The notes: generated from the letters alone by a model not told the origin. A DNA stretch of 64,000 nt from Myxococcales bacterium (GCA_002728755.1 PBVT01000047.1:232509-296508); one strand, 5' to 3'; numbered from the stretch's first letter, positions 24,599 to 34,034 are shown. Made by a program: numbers and translations.

Positions 24599-26449
24599 AT
24601 GCGTGTATTGCAATTATTTTCTTGGATAATTCTTGTTTTATTTGTTGGTACCTATGCTTGTGGAACGGATGAGGAGACTGCGGTCGATACGACTACGACC
24701 AATACGGCTCAACCCGATACTTCCACGGCTGTAGATACTGCCACTGGTATCGATATTCCGGTGGCCGAGGATACGACGCAGACCAATTGTTCGACGATTG
24801 GTGAATTGAAGGCGTTGCAGCTCCCGGCGAACAGTGATGAGCCAACCATCAATATTGATCACACTCTCTGTGGTGTAACCGTAACCTACGTCTACAACGA
24901 AGGCTTCTTCATTCAGGACGGTCCGAATGGCGAGGCTACCGAAGTGTATATGGGTGCAAACAGCATCTGGCCCTTTGCCAGACCAACCCCGGGCGATGTT
25001 ATCGATCTACACGCCACACAATGGGGTGCTTTCAAAGGCCACCTTGAGATCAAGGCTGTAGACACTGTCACCCTGGTAGGTTCCACCAATATCAATCCCT
25101 ACATTCTCGACCTGTCCAGCGGCATCGTACCAACGGATGAGCACGAGAGCCGCGTAGTAACGTTGAGCGGTGCTACCCTCACCTCGAACCTCTCGAGCAA
25201 TGAGAAAACCATCTCCTATGGTAACGGGGCCGAGATACAGCTGTACTCCAAGTACTTCCCGAACAGCGTCTGCGCGGGAGCGACCTTCGACATTATTCGT
25301 GCAACAGTTGTGCGGCACGATAACACTCTGCAGCTAAAGAACAGCTGTAGTGCGGATTCCTGTTTCTGGTACGCGAGCGACGATATTGCCAACGTGAACC
25401 TGGAAACCTGCGAAGAAACCGTGGACTACTCCAACGCAAATTGGGATTTCGAAGATTGGACCTACTCCGATCCGCCCGATGGGTTCATCAAAGAAGGTGA
25501 CGGGTTCACCGCTATTCAGGATTCAGAGATCTTCTATGGCGAGACTGGCTCCTCCTGTGAGCTCCACTGGACGTCCACCAACAACCAGGATTTCCGCGCC
25601 GGCTATTTCGTAGCCGCCACACCCAATACCGACTACACGGTATCTGTACGTGTAATGGACAACGATCCGAACGGACGCGTACGACTGGCGCTCGATTTCT
25701 ACAACGCCGGTAAGGTGAAAATTGGAGAAACCTCCTACGCCTCGACGTATTCGGAGAACTCTGCGGATTGGGCCAAATACAGCCACACCGCAACGACCCC
25801 CGAAGGTACCGCGTTCGTACGAGGGTTCATTCGCATGTACGATGTTGCAAACTTTGGAGATACAGACTCCGCGATCGTCAATATAGACAACTGGGCTACA
25901 AGCAAGGGTACGACCACCAACGAGGGTACGATTCCCGACGATGGCAATGGTACGAACAATAACAATGCCACCGATATCTGCGCCCCCAACCCCTGCATCA
26001 ACGGCACATGTATTGATGACGCAGGAATCGCCAGCTGTGATTGTACGGGTACAGGCTACGAAGGTGATACCTGCGAAATTGACATCGACGAGTGTACGAC
26101 TGGCGCCGATGACTGCGACGCGAGCGAGCTCTGCGAAAACATCGACGGTGGCTTCGTATGTTCCGACGCTCCTATCGTCAGCTACGAGACCGACGCCAAA
26201 CCCGTCTTTGTCCAATACTGCAACAACTGCCATTCCTGGCTGAACCTGGGTGGTCATAACATCGCCTCGAACTACGACGATGCATTCAAGCCGGCTAGTT
26301 CCTGGTACTCCCAGTGTGCAGGACTCAATATGGGTGAATGCAGCCTGGTCCTTATGTTGGACGGCTCTATGCCGATCAATGACATCCCATCCGACGACCC
26401 CGGCCTTGATATCATCCAGGCCTGGATCGACGGAGGTATGCAGCCATAA
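24599..26449 (+). CDS. Lipoprotein with OB-like, EGF-like and c-type heme modules (paralogue 1)
   Basis: A 616-aa exported protein. The start ATG 24599 aligns with paralogue 2 and has aggtga upstream; a GTG 9 bases earlier is possible. Signal peptide LFSWIILVLFVGTYAC ends in a lipidation-type Cys. After a Thr/Asp-rich linker come a beta module (CSTIGELKALQLP, VTVTYVYNEGFFIQ) that resembles OB-like lipoprotein modules, a second beta module (NWDFEDWTYSDPP..., DYTVSVRVMDNDPNGRVRLA) like carbohydrate-binding CBM4/9 folds, two EGF-like domains (CAPNPCINGTC; DIDECTTGADDCD), and a C-terminal cytochrome-c-like part with CNNCH and a SMP Met ligand candidate. Its ligand or electron partner is unknown. 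Confidence 0.78.
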   Translation: MRVLQLFSWIILVLFVGTYACGTDEETAVDTTTTNTAQPDTSTAVDTATGIDIPVAEDTTQTNCSTIGELKALQLPANSDEPTINIDHTLCGVTVTYVYNEGFFIQDGPNGEATEVYMGANSIWPFARPTPGDVIDLHATQWGAFKGHLEIKAVDTVTLVGSTNINPYILDLSSGIVPTDEHESRVVTLSGATLTSNLSSNEKTISYGNGAEIQLYSKYFPNSVCAGATFDIIRATVVRHDNTLQLKNSCSADSCFWYASDDIANVNLETCEETVDYSNANWDFEDWTYSDPPDGFIKEGDGFTAIQDSEIFYGETGSSCELHWTSTNNQDFRAGYFVAATPNTDYTVSVRVMDNDPNGRVRLALDFYNAGKVKIGETSYASTYSENSADWAKYSHTATTPEGTAFVRGFIRMYDVANFGDTDSAIVNIDNWATSKGTTTNEGTIPDDGNGTNNNNATDICAPNPCINGTCIDDAGIASCDCTGTGYEGDTCEIDIDECTTGADDCDASELCENIDGGFVCSDAPIVSYETDAKPVFVQYCNNCHSWLNLGGHNIASNYDDAFKPASSWYSQCAGLNMGECSLVLMLDGSMPINDIPSDDPGLDIIQAWIDGGMQP

Positions 26450-26492
26450 GAAGTCCATTACCCGGTTTGGAATGAACCGGATTGGAAGAGAG

Positions 26493-26518
26493 CCAGGGGC
26501 GGGATATCCCGCCCCTGG
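26493..26518 (+). terminator. 26-bp perfect palindrome / terminator after lipoprotein 1
   Basis: Half-site ccaggggcgggat followed at once by its exact reverse complement, giving a 13-bp arm hairpin, then ttcgttttgg. The same palindrome and trailing bases occur after paralogue 2 (28690-28715). It works best as a transcription terminator or mRNA end; the T-run is short. Confidence 0.65.
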
Positions 26519-26624
26519 TTCGTTTTGGTCAAATGACCGCAAAACATAGCTATTCTCGCCCGTAGAGTAGGCCCCGAGGGAGCATAACCGAGCCTTCCAT
26601 GATCCTCGCTCTAGAACTTGATAC

Positions 26625-26653
26625 TTGAATCCATGGGCATAACAGCGTATAGC
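26625..26653 (+). promoter_or_regulatory. Promoter of lipoprotein 2
   Basis: ttgaat (26625-26630), 17 bases, tatagc (26648-26653), 32 bases before the ATG. It has the same -10 box, spacing and distance to the start as the promoter of paralogue 1. Confidence 0.6.
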
Positions 26654-26685
26654 GGCTTATCGACTATGACTCTCAGGGGGACGCT

Positions 26686-28632
26686 ATGCGCCAATCACGA
26701 TTTCTTTCATGGATACTAATTGCCTTATTTGTAGGTACCTATGCCTGCGGTAATGGTGATGACACCGGTTCCGATACGTCTGGAACCGATACAACACAGA
26801 CCGACACCACCACAGGTGAAGACACCACCACAGGTGAAGACACCACCACGGGTGAAGACACCACCACAGGTGAAGACACCACCACGGGTGAAGACACCAC
26901 CACGGGTGAAGACACCACCACAGGTGAAGACACCACCACAGGTGAAGACACCACCACGGGTGAAGACACCACCACGGGTGAAGACACCACCACGGGTGAG
27001 GATACCACCACAGGTGAGGATACAACGCAGGCCAACTGCACGACCATCGGCGAGTTGAAGGCGTTAGAGCTTCCTGCGGATAGTGAAAACCCCACAATCG
27101 ATATCGATCACACCATCTGTGGTGTAACGGTAACCTACGTATACAACGATGGTTTCTTCATTCAGGAAGGCCCGGAAGGTGACGCCACCGAGGTATACAT
27201 GGGTGTAAACAACGCATGGCCCTTCGCAACACCCAACCCCGGTGACATCGTCGATGTACATGCCACCCAATGGGGCGCCTATAAAGGCCATCTCGAAATC
27301 AAAGGCGCGGATACAATGACCGTCGTCGGCTCTACCGACGTAGCACCGTATGTCATCGACTTGTCGGACGGTACTGTCGCCACAGACGATCACGAAAGTC
27401 GCGTTGTTTCCGTAACTGGGGCAGCTCTCGACGCCAATATCACTGGAAATGTAAAGACCATCTCCTATGGTGGTGCTACAGATGTCCAGCTGTACGCCAA
27501 GTACTTCCCAGACGACATCTGTGAAGGAGCGACCTTCGATATCACGCGTGCGGTCGTTGTTCGGTACGAGGACATCCTGCAGCTCAAGAATAGCTGCACC
27601 TCAACAAACTGCTTCTGGTACGCAGACGACGATATCGCCAACGTTGATGAAGGCACCTGCCCGGCCCCAATCGTCTACAATAATGACAACTGGGACTTTG
27701 AAGATTGGACCGAGTCTGATCCTCCCGCCGGATTCATCAAAGAAGATCCGGACTTCACAGCTCTTCAGGACACTGAAGTCTTCCATGGCGACGCTGGTTC
27801 GTCTTGTGAGCTCACCTGGACCTCGACCCAGAACCAGGACTTCCGTGCTGGCTACTTCGTACCCGCAGTACCCAATACCGATTATACAATCTCCGTCTGG
27901 GTGATGGACAACGATGCAAACGGTCGTGTGCGCCTCGCGCTCGATTTCTACAGCGCGGATGAGACCAAACTTGGAAACACCGTCTACTCTTCCACGTATT
28001 CGGAAGACTCCGCGGATTGGGTCCATTACAGCCATAACGCCACGGCGCCAGAGGGTACGGCCTTCGTGCGTGGGTTCATTCGTATGTACGATGTGAGCAG
28101 CTTTGGCGACGCCGACTCAGCAACCGTCAATATTGACGATTGGGCTACGGGCGAGACTCCTGCCGATCCTTGCGATGCCAACCCTTGCGCTAACGGCACT
28201 TGCGTACCCGACGGCGAGACCGCAACCTGTGACTGCACGGATACAGGCTACGAAGGAGAGACCTGTGAGACGGACATCGACGAATGTGCGACGGGTACCG
28301 ACACCTGTACGGCGGAAGAGACCTGTGAAAACACCGCCGGTGGCTTCACCTGTTCCTCCAACACCGTTGTAGGATATGCGGCGGATGTACAGCCCATCTT
28401 GCAGGCGAGCTGTACTGGCTGCCACACTACAGCAGGTAATGGCGGACATAATGTAGCAGCGGAATACTCCGAAGCCATGAAACTGTCGAACCACCCATCG
28501 TGCACAGATATGACCGTTGGAGAGTGTTCTCTCGTTCGTGTCATCGATGGTTCGATGCCAATTGGCGGCTCTGTCTCTGCCAACGATATTGCCATCCTAC
28601 AGGCCTGGGTCGATGGAGGCATGCAGCCTTAG
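26686..28632 (+). CDS. Lipoprotein with TTGEDT repeats, EGF-like and c-type heme modules (paralogue 2)
   Basis: A 648-aa paralogue of the preceding lipoprotein with the same order of parts. Signal peptide FLSWILIALFVGTYAC, then a linker made of 12 perfect TTGEDT repeats (residues ~41-112), the beta module with CGVTVTYVYNDGFFIQ, the second beta module (NWDFEDWTESDPPAGF, DYTISVWVMDNDANGRVRLA), two EGF-like domains (CDANPCANGTC; DIDECATGTDTC) and a heme-type end with CTGCH and DGSMPI. The repeats make an extended acidic stalk that would hold the globular part away from the outer membrane. Start aggggg-acgct-ATG is clear. Linker length is the main difference from paralogue 1. Confidence 0.8.
   Translation: MRQSRFLSWILIALFVGTYACGNGDDTGSDTSGTDTTQTDTTTGEDTTTGEDTTTGEDTTTGEDTTTGEDTTTGEDTTTGEDTTTGEDTTTGEDTTTGEDTTTGEDTTTGEDTTQANCTTIGELKALELPADSENPTIDIDHTICGVTVTYVYNDGFFIQEGPEGDATEVYMGVNNAWPFATPNPGDIVDVHATQWGAYKGHLEIKGADTMTVVGSTDVAPYVIDLSDGTVATDDHESRVVSVTGAALDANITGNVKTISYGGATDVQLYAKYFPDDICEGATFDITRAVVVRYEDILQLKNSCTSTNCFWYADDDIANVDEGTCPAPIVYNNDNWDFEDWTESDPPAGFIKEDPDFTALQDTEVFHGDAGSSCELTWTSTQNQDFRAGYFVPAVPNTDYTISVWVMDNDANGRVRLALDFYSADETKLGNTVYSSTYSEDSADWVHYSHNATAPEGTAFVRGFIRMYDVSSFGDADSATVNIDDWATGETPADPCDANPCANGTCVPDGETATCDCTDTGYEGETCETDIDECATGTDTCTAEETCENTAGGFTCSSNTVVGYAADVQPILQASCTGCHTTAGNGGHNVAAEYSEAMKLSNHPSCTDMTVGECSLVRVIDGSMPIGGSVSANDIAILQAWVDGGMQP
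26806..27021 (+). repeat. 12 x 18-bp in-frame tandem repeat (TTGEDT stalk)
   Basis: Twelve adjacent copies of an 18-bp unit (accaccacaggtgaagac and variants) encode TTGEDT. Copies differ only at the third base of one Thr codon (aca/acg), plus gag/gat in the last copy, so the protein repeat is perfect. The unit is a multiple of 3, so copy-number change would alter stalk length without frameshift. Confidence 0.97.
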
Positions 28633-28689
28633 AGATACATGGAGCAGGTTTACGGCAGACACCATGCCATAAACCGAATCATGCGAGCA

Positions 28690-28715
28690 CCAGGGGCGGG
28701 ATATCCCGCCCCTGG
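28690..28715 (+). terminator. 26-bp perfect palindrome / terminator after lipoprotein 2
   Basis: Identical to the palindrome at 26493-26518, including the following ttcgttttgg. It starts 58 bases after the stop of paralogue 2 and just before the promoter of paralogue 3. Confidence 0.65.
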
Positions 28716-28732
28716 TTCGTTTTGGACAGGTC

Positions 28733-28761
28733 TTGACTCTGAGCGCGTGGCTCGGTTCAAT
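28733..28761 (+). promoter_or_regulatory. Promoter of lipoprotein 3
   Basis: ttgact (28733-28738), 17 bases, ttcaat (28756-28761), 30 bases before the ATG. The -35 box and spacing match the first paralogue's promoter; the -10 box is weaker. Confidence 0.45.
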
Positions 28762-28790
28762 CAAGTCTGTAATCGGAGGAAGAGGCATAT

Positions 28791-30080
28791 ATGCTGACTG
28801 GAATCATCAAATGGTGGATACCGTTCGTTCTGATATCCCATACCCTAGCCTGTGGATCGGGAGCCGATGAGGCCCAACCAGACACTTCGACGCAGCTACC
28901 CGACACCTCCAACACGGTCGATCTGGGCACTCCAGAACAGGACATTCCAGATAACTCCGACTGCTCTACGATCGACGTCCTGCTCGCAAAGGATCTTCCA
29001 AGTGGAGATAACCCCAAGCTCCCTGTGTACGAAAAGCTCTGTGATGTGGTGGTAACGCAGGTGTACCACTCGGGCTTCTTTATTCAGGAGAGCGCCGACG
29101 GACGAGCCACGGAGGTCTATGTCGGCTACCCAACCTCGACCGGTGAAGGCGGCTGGCTGAACACAGGCTATCCACAACCACAACGCGGTCAGATACTCGA
29201 CATGGTGGTTACGGAATTGACCTCCTATAAAGGGCACGAGGAGATCACAAAGATTGAACCTCCGGTTCAAAAAGGAACCACGGATGTCTCTTCGTTTATC
29301 CTCGATCTATCCGATGGTATCGTGCCTTCTGAAGAGCTCGAAAGTCGTCTCGTCTCGGTAAGCAACGCCACCGTGAGTAAGACCGATGTAAAGGGCGGTG
29401 TTCGAATGGACTACGGTACCGCACAGGGCGTTCTGCTCTTCGTCGAAAACATGCCCCCCGTATGCCTGGGAGCTACGATACAGATTACCGAAGCCGTCAT
29501 AATCGAGCACGAGGGTGAGCACGAATTGAAACTCTTCACGGGCCAGGAGGCGAACATCTCCATAGACATCAGCACCTGTGTGGAGCCCGAAGAATTAGAC
29601 GATTCGAACTGGGACTTCGAAGACTGGAGCACATCCAATCCTCCTCCCGGCTTCATTAATGAGACGGAAGATTTCAACGCTACTCAATCGACCTCCTTTG
29701 CCCACGGGGACACAGGATCCTCGTGTCTACTGACGTGGACATCCAAAGAAAACCAGGACTTCGTTGCCGGGTATTATAAACCGGCCGGAGAGGGCGGAGA
29801 TTACACAATATCGATGTGGGTCCACGATGAAGATCCAAACGGTCGGGTTCGAATGGGAATTATCTTCTACGATCCCGCCAAGGAGAAGATCGAAACCAAA
29901 TACGCCTCGAAGTACAGTAAGGATGAGCCCGGCTGGCAATATCTGACCTATACTCGTACGGCACCTGAGGGGACCGCCTATGTGCGGACTTTTGTTCGTA
30001 TGTATGATGCGGCCGATTTCACCAACGCAGGGTACGCGTCAGTACACATCGACGACATCGGACTCGAATACACACCATAG
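28791..30080 (+). CDS. Short lipoprotein paralogue without EGF/heme modules (paralogue 3)
   Basis: A 429-aa lipoprotein related to the two preceding ones. Signal peptide WIPFVLISHTLAC has a better lipobox (TLAC). It keeps the first beta module (CSTIDVLLAKDLPSGDN, VVVTQVYHSGFFIQES, ATEVYVGYP) and the second one (NWDFEDWSTSNPPPGFIN, GDTGSSCLLTWTSKENQDF, DYTISMWVHDEDPNGRVRMG), and stops right after it (VHIDDIGLEYTP). The EGF-like pair and CxxCH end are absent. Ribosome site ggagg and start are clear. It is more diverged than the other two are from each other, so it is probably the older split. Confidence 0.78.
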   Translation: MLTGIIKWWIPFVLISHTLACGSGADEAQPDTSTQLPDTSNTVDLGTPEQDIPDNSDCSTIDVLLAKDLPSGDNPKLPVYEKLCDVVVTQVYHSGFFIQESADGRATEVYVGYPTSTGEGGWLNTGYPQPQRGQILDMVVTELTSYKGHEEITKIEPPVQKGTTDVSSFILDLSDGIVPSEELESRLVSVSNATVSKTDVKGGVRMDYGTAQGVLLFVENMPPVCLGATIQITEAVIIEHEGEHELKLFTGQEANISIDISTCVEPEELDDSNWDFEDWSTSNPPPGFINETEDFNATQSTSFAHGDTGSSCLLTWTSKENQDFVAGYYKPAGEGGDYTISMWVHDEDPNGRVRMGIIFYDPAKEKIETKYASKYSKDEPGWQYLTYTRTAPEGTAYVRTFVRMYDAADFTNAGYASVHIDDIGLEYTP

Positions 30081-30255
30081 GCACCGCAGCAGTCCATTTA
30101 TGGTGTTTATTGGGCGCATCGGCTATACACTCTACAGCAGAAAACACTTCCATTCGTACATAACAAGGCACTAACCTTGACTATGGGAACGGATCCAATT
30201 ACCGTTTTTGCAGTGCTTGTCGCCGATTGTACGCCTTGAATAGTTGGACATTACC

Positions 30256-32799
30256 GTGTTTCGTATCGCGTTCATAACACCATCTCTGTTCACGTTGGCA
30301 CCAACGTGGAGGAGAGATCCCCAGATTGTAAAGCTTGCTGCACCGACATTAAGCGGGTTCTTGCAGACCCATGGCTACGAAGATATCCGCCAGTATGATT
30401 TCGAGGTTCAGGTCTTTGATCTACAAAGGGAGCAACCAGAAGAGCTCGATTTGACCGTCTTCTTTGATGATGATGCGGTCGATCGCTTTCTGAAAGATGA
30501 TGATCCGGTACTCCGCAAGCACACAGAGCGTATCTGCGACACCTTAGAAATCGAAGAAGCCGACCTCTTCGCCTTTTCCTGCGCATCGGCCCTGGAGATC
30601 TACGCCGACATGCACGCCGCGGGAAACATCAATATGGCGATGTCGAAAATCCTGAAGGAGCGGTTCCCGAACTGCAAAACGGCCGTCGGTGGACTTCAAA
30701 TATCCCCAGAGTCTCGTCATCAGACCGAATACCAGGCCATGCTCACTCGATGTAATTCTCTCGATTACTGCGTAAGCGGTAAGGGAGAATTCGGGCTCTT
30801 ATTCGTCGTCGAAGACGCGCAAGGTAAGACGTCGTTAACTGAAAATAAGGCGGAATATTCCGAGCACGGCAGTGGTGTGATTGTACACCCGACCTATGAG
30901 CGCCCCCTGCATGTGCCTCGAGGAATCGCGCGACAGGAAGGGGTAGAAACAAAGATTCGCCAAGTGGAAACACCAGAAGAGGTTCCGCTGGGCGATCACG
31001 AACGACAAGCCATCTTCAACCCATCGCTCTATGTAACCCCGTACTACGATCATAAAAACATCGAGAAACGGAAGATCCGCGGGTTTGAGATCTTGAAGCG
31101 ATATAACCTCGATCCTTCATGGATCGAGAAGATGGCACATTTCCATGACGATAAAGTGGTGATTCTACCCAGCATCTTCATGGAAGGATGCAACTCACAA
31201 TGTGCATTCTGCGGCTATTCGATGACCAAGATGGCCAAACGGGAAATCTCAGACGTGATTCGGGGGCTCGCGTGGCTCCGAGAGAAACACGACGCCCGTT
31301 ATTTCCATTTTCTCAATACGAATATCAACGGCTACTACAAATACGCGGAAACGTTCTGCGATGAATTGATAGCGGCTGATCTGGATATTCTCTGGTCCGA
31401 TTGTGCAAACCTCTGGGCGCTCGATGAAAAACTTCTCGTCAAGATGCGTAAGAGTGGTGCGATTCGTTTTACCTTCGGAGTCGAATGTCCATCGGACAAG
31501 ATGCTCAAGTACATTCACAAAGGTATTACCGCCGAGAAATGTCTTGAACGACTCAAGATGTCACACGACCTGGGGATATGGAACCATATCCTGCTGATCA
31601 CGGGCCTCCCCCACGAAACGGCAGAAGACACCAAGTACTTTGTCGACTTCCTCGAAAAATGTGCGGAACACGTACACGGTTATTCCATCTCGTCGTTCTA
31701 TTTGATCTCGACATCTCTGATGGGAGCCTTCCCTCAACGGTATGGCATTGAAACCATCACAGACGCGGGGACTCTTCTCGAAGACGTCGCTTTCCACGAA
31801 AGTAATGGATTGGACTGGCCAGCAAAGAAGAAGCAGATCGTAGAATCTACGCGCATAATTACCGAAGCGATTCGGCGCATTAAGGTCGATCCGAAGTATT
31901 GGAGTGGCGCAATCGATCTGGAGCTCATCTTCTGGTTGTACGACCGACTGGGACATGACAACAAGCACGAGATCGTACGCGCCTACGAAGATGCATTTAT
32001 TGGCGCACCAGCACATCCGAAGGCCTACCAAGCTCGTCTTAAAGAGCTCCTCGACACATCCGATCATGAAGCGACGAAGCTTCTTGAGGAAACCAGCTGG
32101 CGAGCCCAGACCGACCAGATCCAGCTACGTGGCGATGCCATGGTATTGCCCGTCGAAGCTGGCGGTGAAAAGCTCGAGTTGGAATTCCGTTGTCATGAAT
32201 ACTCCCGGCAGATTCCTACGCTTGCAGCAGGGATGAATCTCGGAGTGCACCTTACGGGCGAGCCAAGCTTCTCCGATAAGCTCAAGGCATTGGTTGGACC
32301 TGGATCACGCTTCGAAGAAGCATTACAAGGTATCGGTTGGAACATAACGGCGCTGGGCTCCAGTAACGCCACCAACGCCTTTGGCTTCACGATCGAACAA
32401 GGGGAAAACGAACTCCTATTGCTTGTCCAGCTCCTCTCCAAGGGGGAACGGGCCGCAGTAACCCTGAACAATCTCGGCTTCTCCTATAGCGTTCCAAACG
32501 GCAAAGACGATCCGACCGCCGATCCAAAAATTCTTCGTTTTGTGATGCGAATGGGTCAGTTCCTTCTCGACGAGCTCAATAAGCAGCTCGACCCGGATAA
32601 ACTGGTCAAACCATTGACTCGCCAGGAACTCCATACAATCGCAAATCTCCTGGTTCGTGACCTGGAAGAACCCTTCCTCGACGTGCTCCGAAGAGAGCCA
32701 ACCCACGAATACGCAGAGAAAGGAGAAGACCTACGGCCCGCAAACTGGGGACCAGGTCAACGACACGGCAACAAGTTCAGCATGGTCTCGAACGCCTGA
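30256..32799 (+). CDS. B12-binding-type radical SAM protein
   Basis: An 847-aa protein from GTG 30256 (a TTG four codons upstream is the alternative; neither has a good ribosome site). The N-terminal ~200 residues look like a cobalamin-binding-type fold (FRIAFITPSLFTLAP..., ADLFAFSCASALEIY, NCKTAVGGLQISP), without a clear DxHxxG. The radical SAM core begins at about 310 with the canonical CNSQCAFC (312-319), followed by FHFLNTNINGYY, IRFTFGVECPSDKMLKYIHKG and HILLITGLPHETAEDT. The C-terminal ~280 residues are not recognised. Such enzymes use SAM, a 4Fe-4S cluster and often cobalamin for methylation or rearrangement; the substrate is unknown. It is tail-to-tail with another radical SAM gene. 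Confidence 0.82.
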   Translation: MFRIAFITPSLFTLAPTWRRDPQIVKLAAPTLSGFLQTHGYEDIRQYDFEVQVFDLQREQPEELDLTVFFDDDAVDRFLKDDDPVLRKHTERICDTLEIEEADLFAFSCASALEIYADMHAAGNINMAMSKILKERFPNCKTAVGGLQISPESRHQTEYQAMLTRCNSLDYCVSGKGEFGLLFVVEDAQGKTSLTENKAEYSEHGSGVIVHPTYERPLHVPRGIARQEGVETKIRQVETPEEVPLGDHERQAIFNPSLYVTPYYDHKNIEKRKIRGFEILKRYNLDPSWIEKMAHFHDDKVVILPSIFMEGCNSQCAFCGYSMTKMAKREISDVIRGLAWLREKHDARYFHFLNTNINGYYKYAETFCDELIAADLDILWSDCANLWALDEKLLVKMRKSGAIRFTFGVECPSDKMLKYIHKGITAEKCLERLKMSHDLGIWNHILLITGLPHETAEDTKYFVDFLEKCAEHVHGYSISSFYLISTSLMGAFPQRYGIETITDAGTLLEDVAFHESNGLDWPAKKKQIVESTRIITEAIRRIKVDPKYWSGAIDLELIFWLYDRLGHDNKHEIVRAYEDAFIGAPAHPKAYQARLKELLDTSDHEATKLLEETSWRAQTDQIQLRGDAMVLPVEAGGEKLELEFRCHEYSRQIPTLAAGMNLGVHLTGEPSFSDKLKALVGPGSRFEEALQGIGWNITALGSSNATNAFGFTIEQGENELLLLVQLLSKGERAAVTLNNLGFSYSVPNGKDDPTADPKILRFVMRMGQFLLDELNKQLDPDKLVKPLTRQELHTIANLLVRDLEEPFLDVLRREPTHEYAEKGEDLRPANWGPGQRHGNKFSMVSNA

Positions 32800-32805
32800 C
32801 CGCGT

Positions 32806-33861
32806 TCAAGTCGTACCAACTGGCACCGGAACAGACACAGGTTTCGGATCAACCGCATCACGGTTCCGTTTATAGGCATCTCGGGTGTATCGAATGATCG
32901 TGGACGCGATAGGGTACTGATCTATCGCACTCTGGAACATCGCCTCGACATCCTCGTGGCTTTCGAATGCTACGAGCTCTGGACGTCCATGATACTCCTC
33001 GTACGCCCCGTCTAAGCGGGTACATAGGTTTCGTACCTGACAACGACTACACGCATCGCCATCTTTTCGGAACCGGTGGGCTGCGTCGCCGGACTCGGCG
33101 GTTTTGCGAAACACCATCAATGTGCGCCGTCGATGGAAGTCGTTGGAGAAGGCTGCGTGGGATCCCAGCAAACAAAGGGGAATATGCGTTACATGAAAAC
33201 CGCCCGGTCGTTTGGCCATATAGTCCAGAGCCTCAACAACCGTCGGAATCACGTCTTCATAGGGAACCACCTGATTGATGATTGCCTCATGTCGAAGATC
33301 CCCTTCATAGGCATATTTTAGACGAATATTCTCAAAGCCCAGTTCATCGAGAAATGCACAAATTTCGGGTAGCTGTTGGTAGTTATCCCGCGTGATGACT
33401 GTTGTGGCTGAGAGGTGAAAGTCGTGTTCCTTTCGGAGCTCCACCAGATGTCCGCATGCCTCTCGTATGGCTTGTAATGCACCCTTACGAGCTACCAATT
33501 TATCGTGGACCTCATCGATATGACCGTGAATGGAGAAGTCCACACTGGTCATCCCGGCCTCAATCACCTCCTGGCAATATTTCTGTTTTCGAAACTTCAG
33601 CCCGTTGGTGTTGATGGATTGCCGTTCAAACCCCGCATCCGAGGCGTACTGTACAAATTCCACGAATCGGGGGTGTACGCTTGGCTCTCCTCCAGAGTAC
33701 CCGACCTCTACAGTACCTTCGGCTCGCGCCTTATCCAGCGCGCCAAAGATCTGCTCATCCGTCATATTAAGTTCAGGCTTGTTTAACGAATCGTAAACAA
33801 TACAGAACTCGCATAACGCGTTGCAGTAGGTGGTCAGATTTAAGAGGAGTGATTGTGACAT
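32806..33861 (-). CDS. Radical SAM protein with short SPASM-like C-terminus
   Basis: A 351-aa radical SAM enzyme. The cluster motif CNALCEFC is at residues 13-20, and VGYSGGEPSVHPRFVEF carries the GGEP SAM-binding motif near 55. The strand SVDFSIHG and the later TTVITRDNY fit the barrel. A cluster of cysteines near residue 290 (ACSRCQVRNLC) resembles a small SPASM/twitch site for an extra Fe-S cluster. Such proteins often modify peptides or guide other modifications. The start has aaaggg 4 bases upstream. It ends 6 bases from the convergent B12-type gene. No peptide precursor is visible nearby. Confidence 0.88.
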   Translation of the reverse strand: MSQSLLLNLTTYCNALCEFCIVYDSLNKPELNMTDEQIFGALDKARAEGTVEVGYSGGEPSVHPRFVEFVQYASDAGFERQSINTNGLKFRKQKYCQEVIEAGMTSVDFSIHGHIDEVHDKLVARKGALQAIREACGHLVELRKEHDFHLSATTVITRDNYQQLPEICAFLDELGFENIRLKYAYEGDLRHEAIINQVVPYEDVIPTVVEALDYMAKRPGGFHVTHIPLCLLGSHAAFSNDFHRRRTLMVFRKTAESGDAAHRFRKDGDACSRCQVRNLCTRLDGAYEEYHGRPELVAFESHEDVEAMFQSAIDQYPIASTIIRYTRDAYKRNRDAVDPKPVSVPVPVGTT

Positions 33862-34034
33862 TTGCCCTTTCCAGGTCGAATCGCACTAATTTCACGATAT
33901 TGGCTCCCCGAGGATGGGTCAAGGGACCAGCCGAATTATCAATAGAAGAAAGCGCCTGGTACCGAATTGACCCACCCTACTTGGAAGACTAGAGTCGAAC
34001 ACAACTCGTCTGTAATCAGGGCTATTAACGGAAT

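Noticed and set aside
25523..26542. A 339-aa minus-strand frame across the end of lipoprotein 1
   Set aside because: It is antisense to EGF-like and heme modules that are conserved between paralogues, and it reads through the terminator palindrome.
26806..27021. A possible CRISPR or short repeat array
   Set aside because: The units are contiguous without spacers, are a multiple of three and encode a perfect TTGEDT repeat in frame.
30081..30255. A RiPP precursor or leader peptide for the radical SAM genes
   Set aside because: I looked for a short frame with a ribosome site and a Cys, Ser or Gly-rich core here and in 33862-34034, 43807-43940 and 50785-50925 and found none that I could support.
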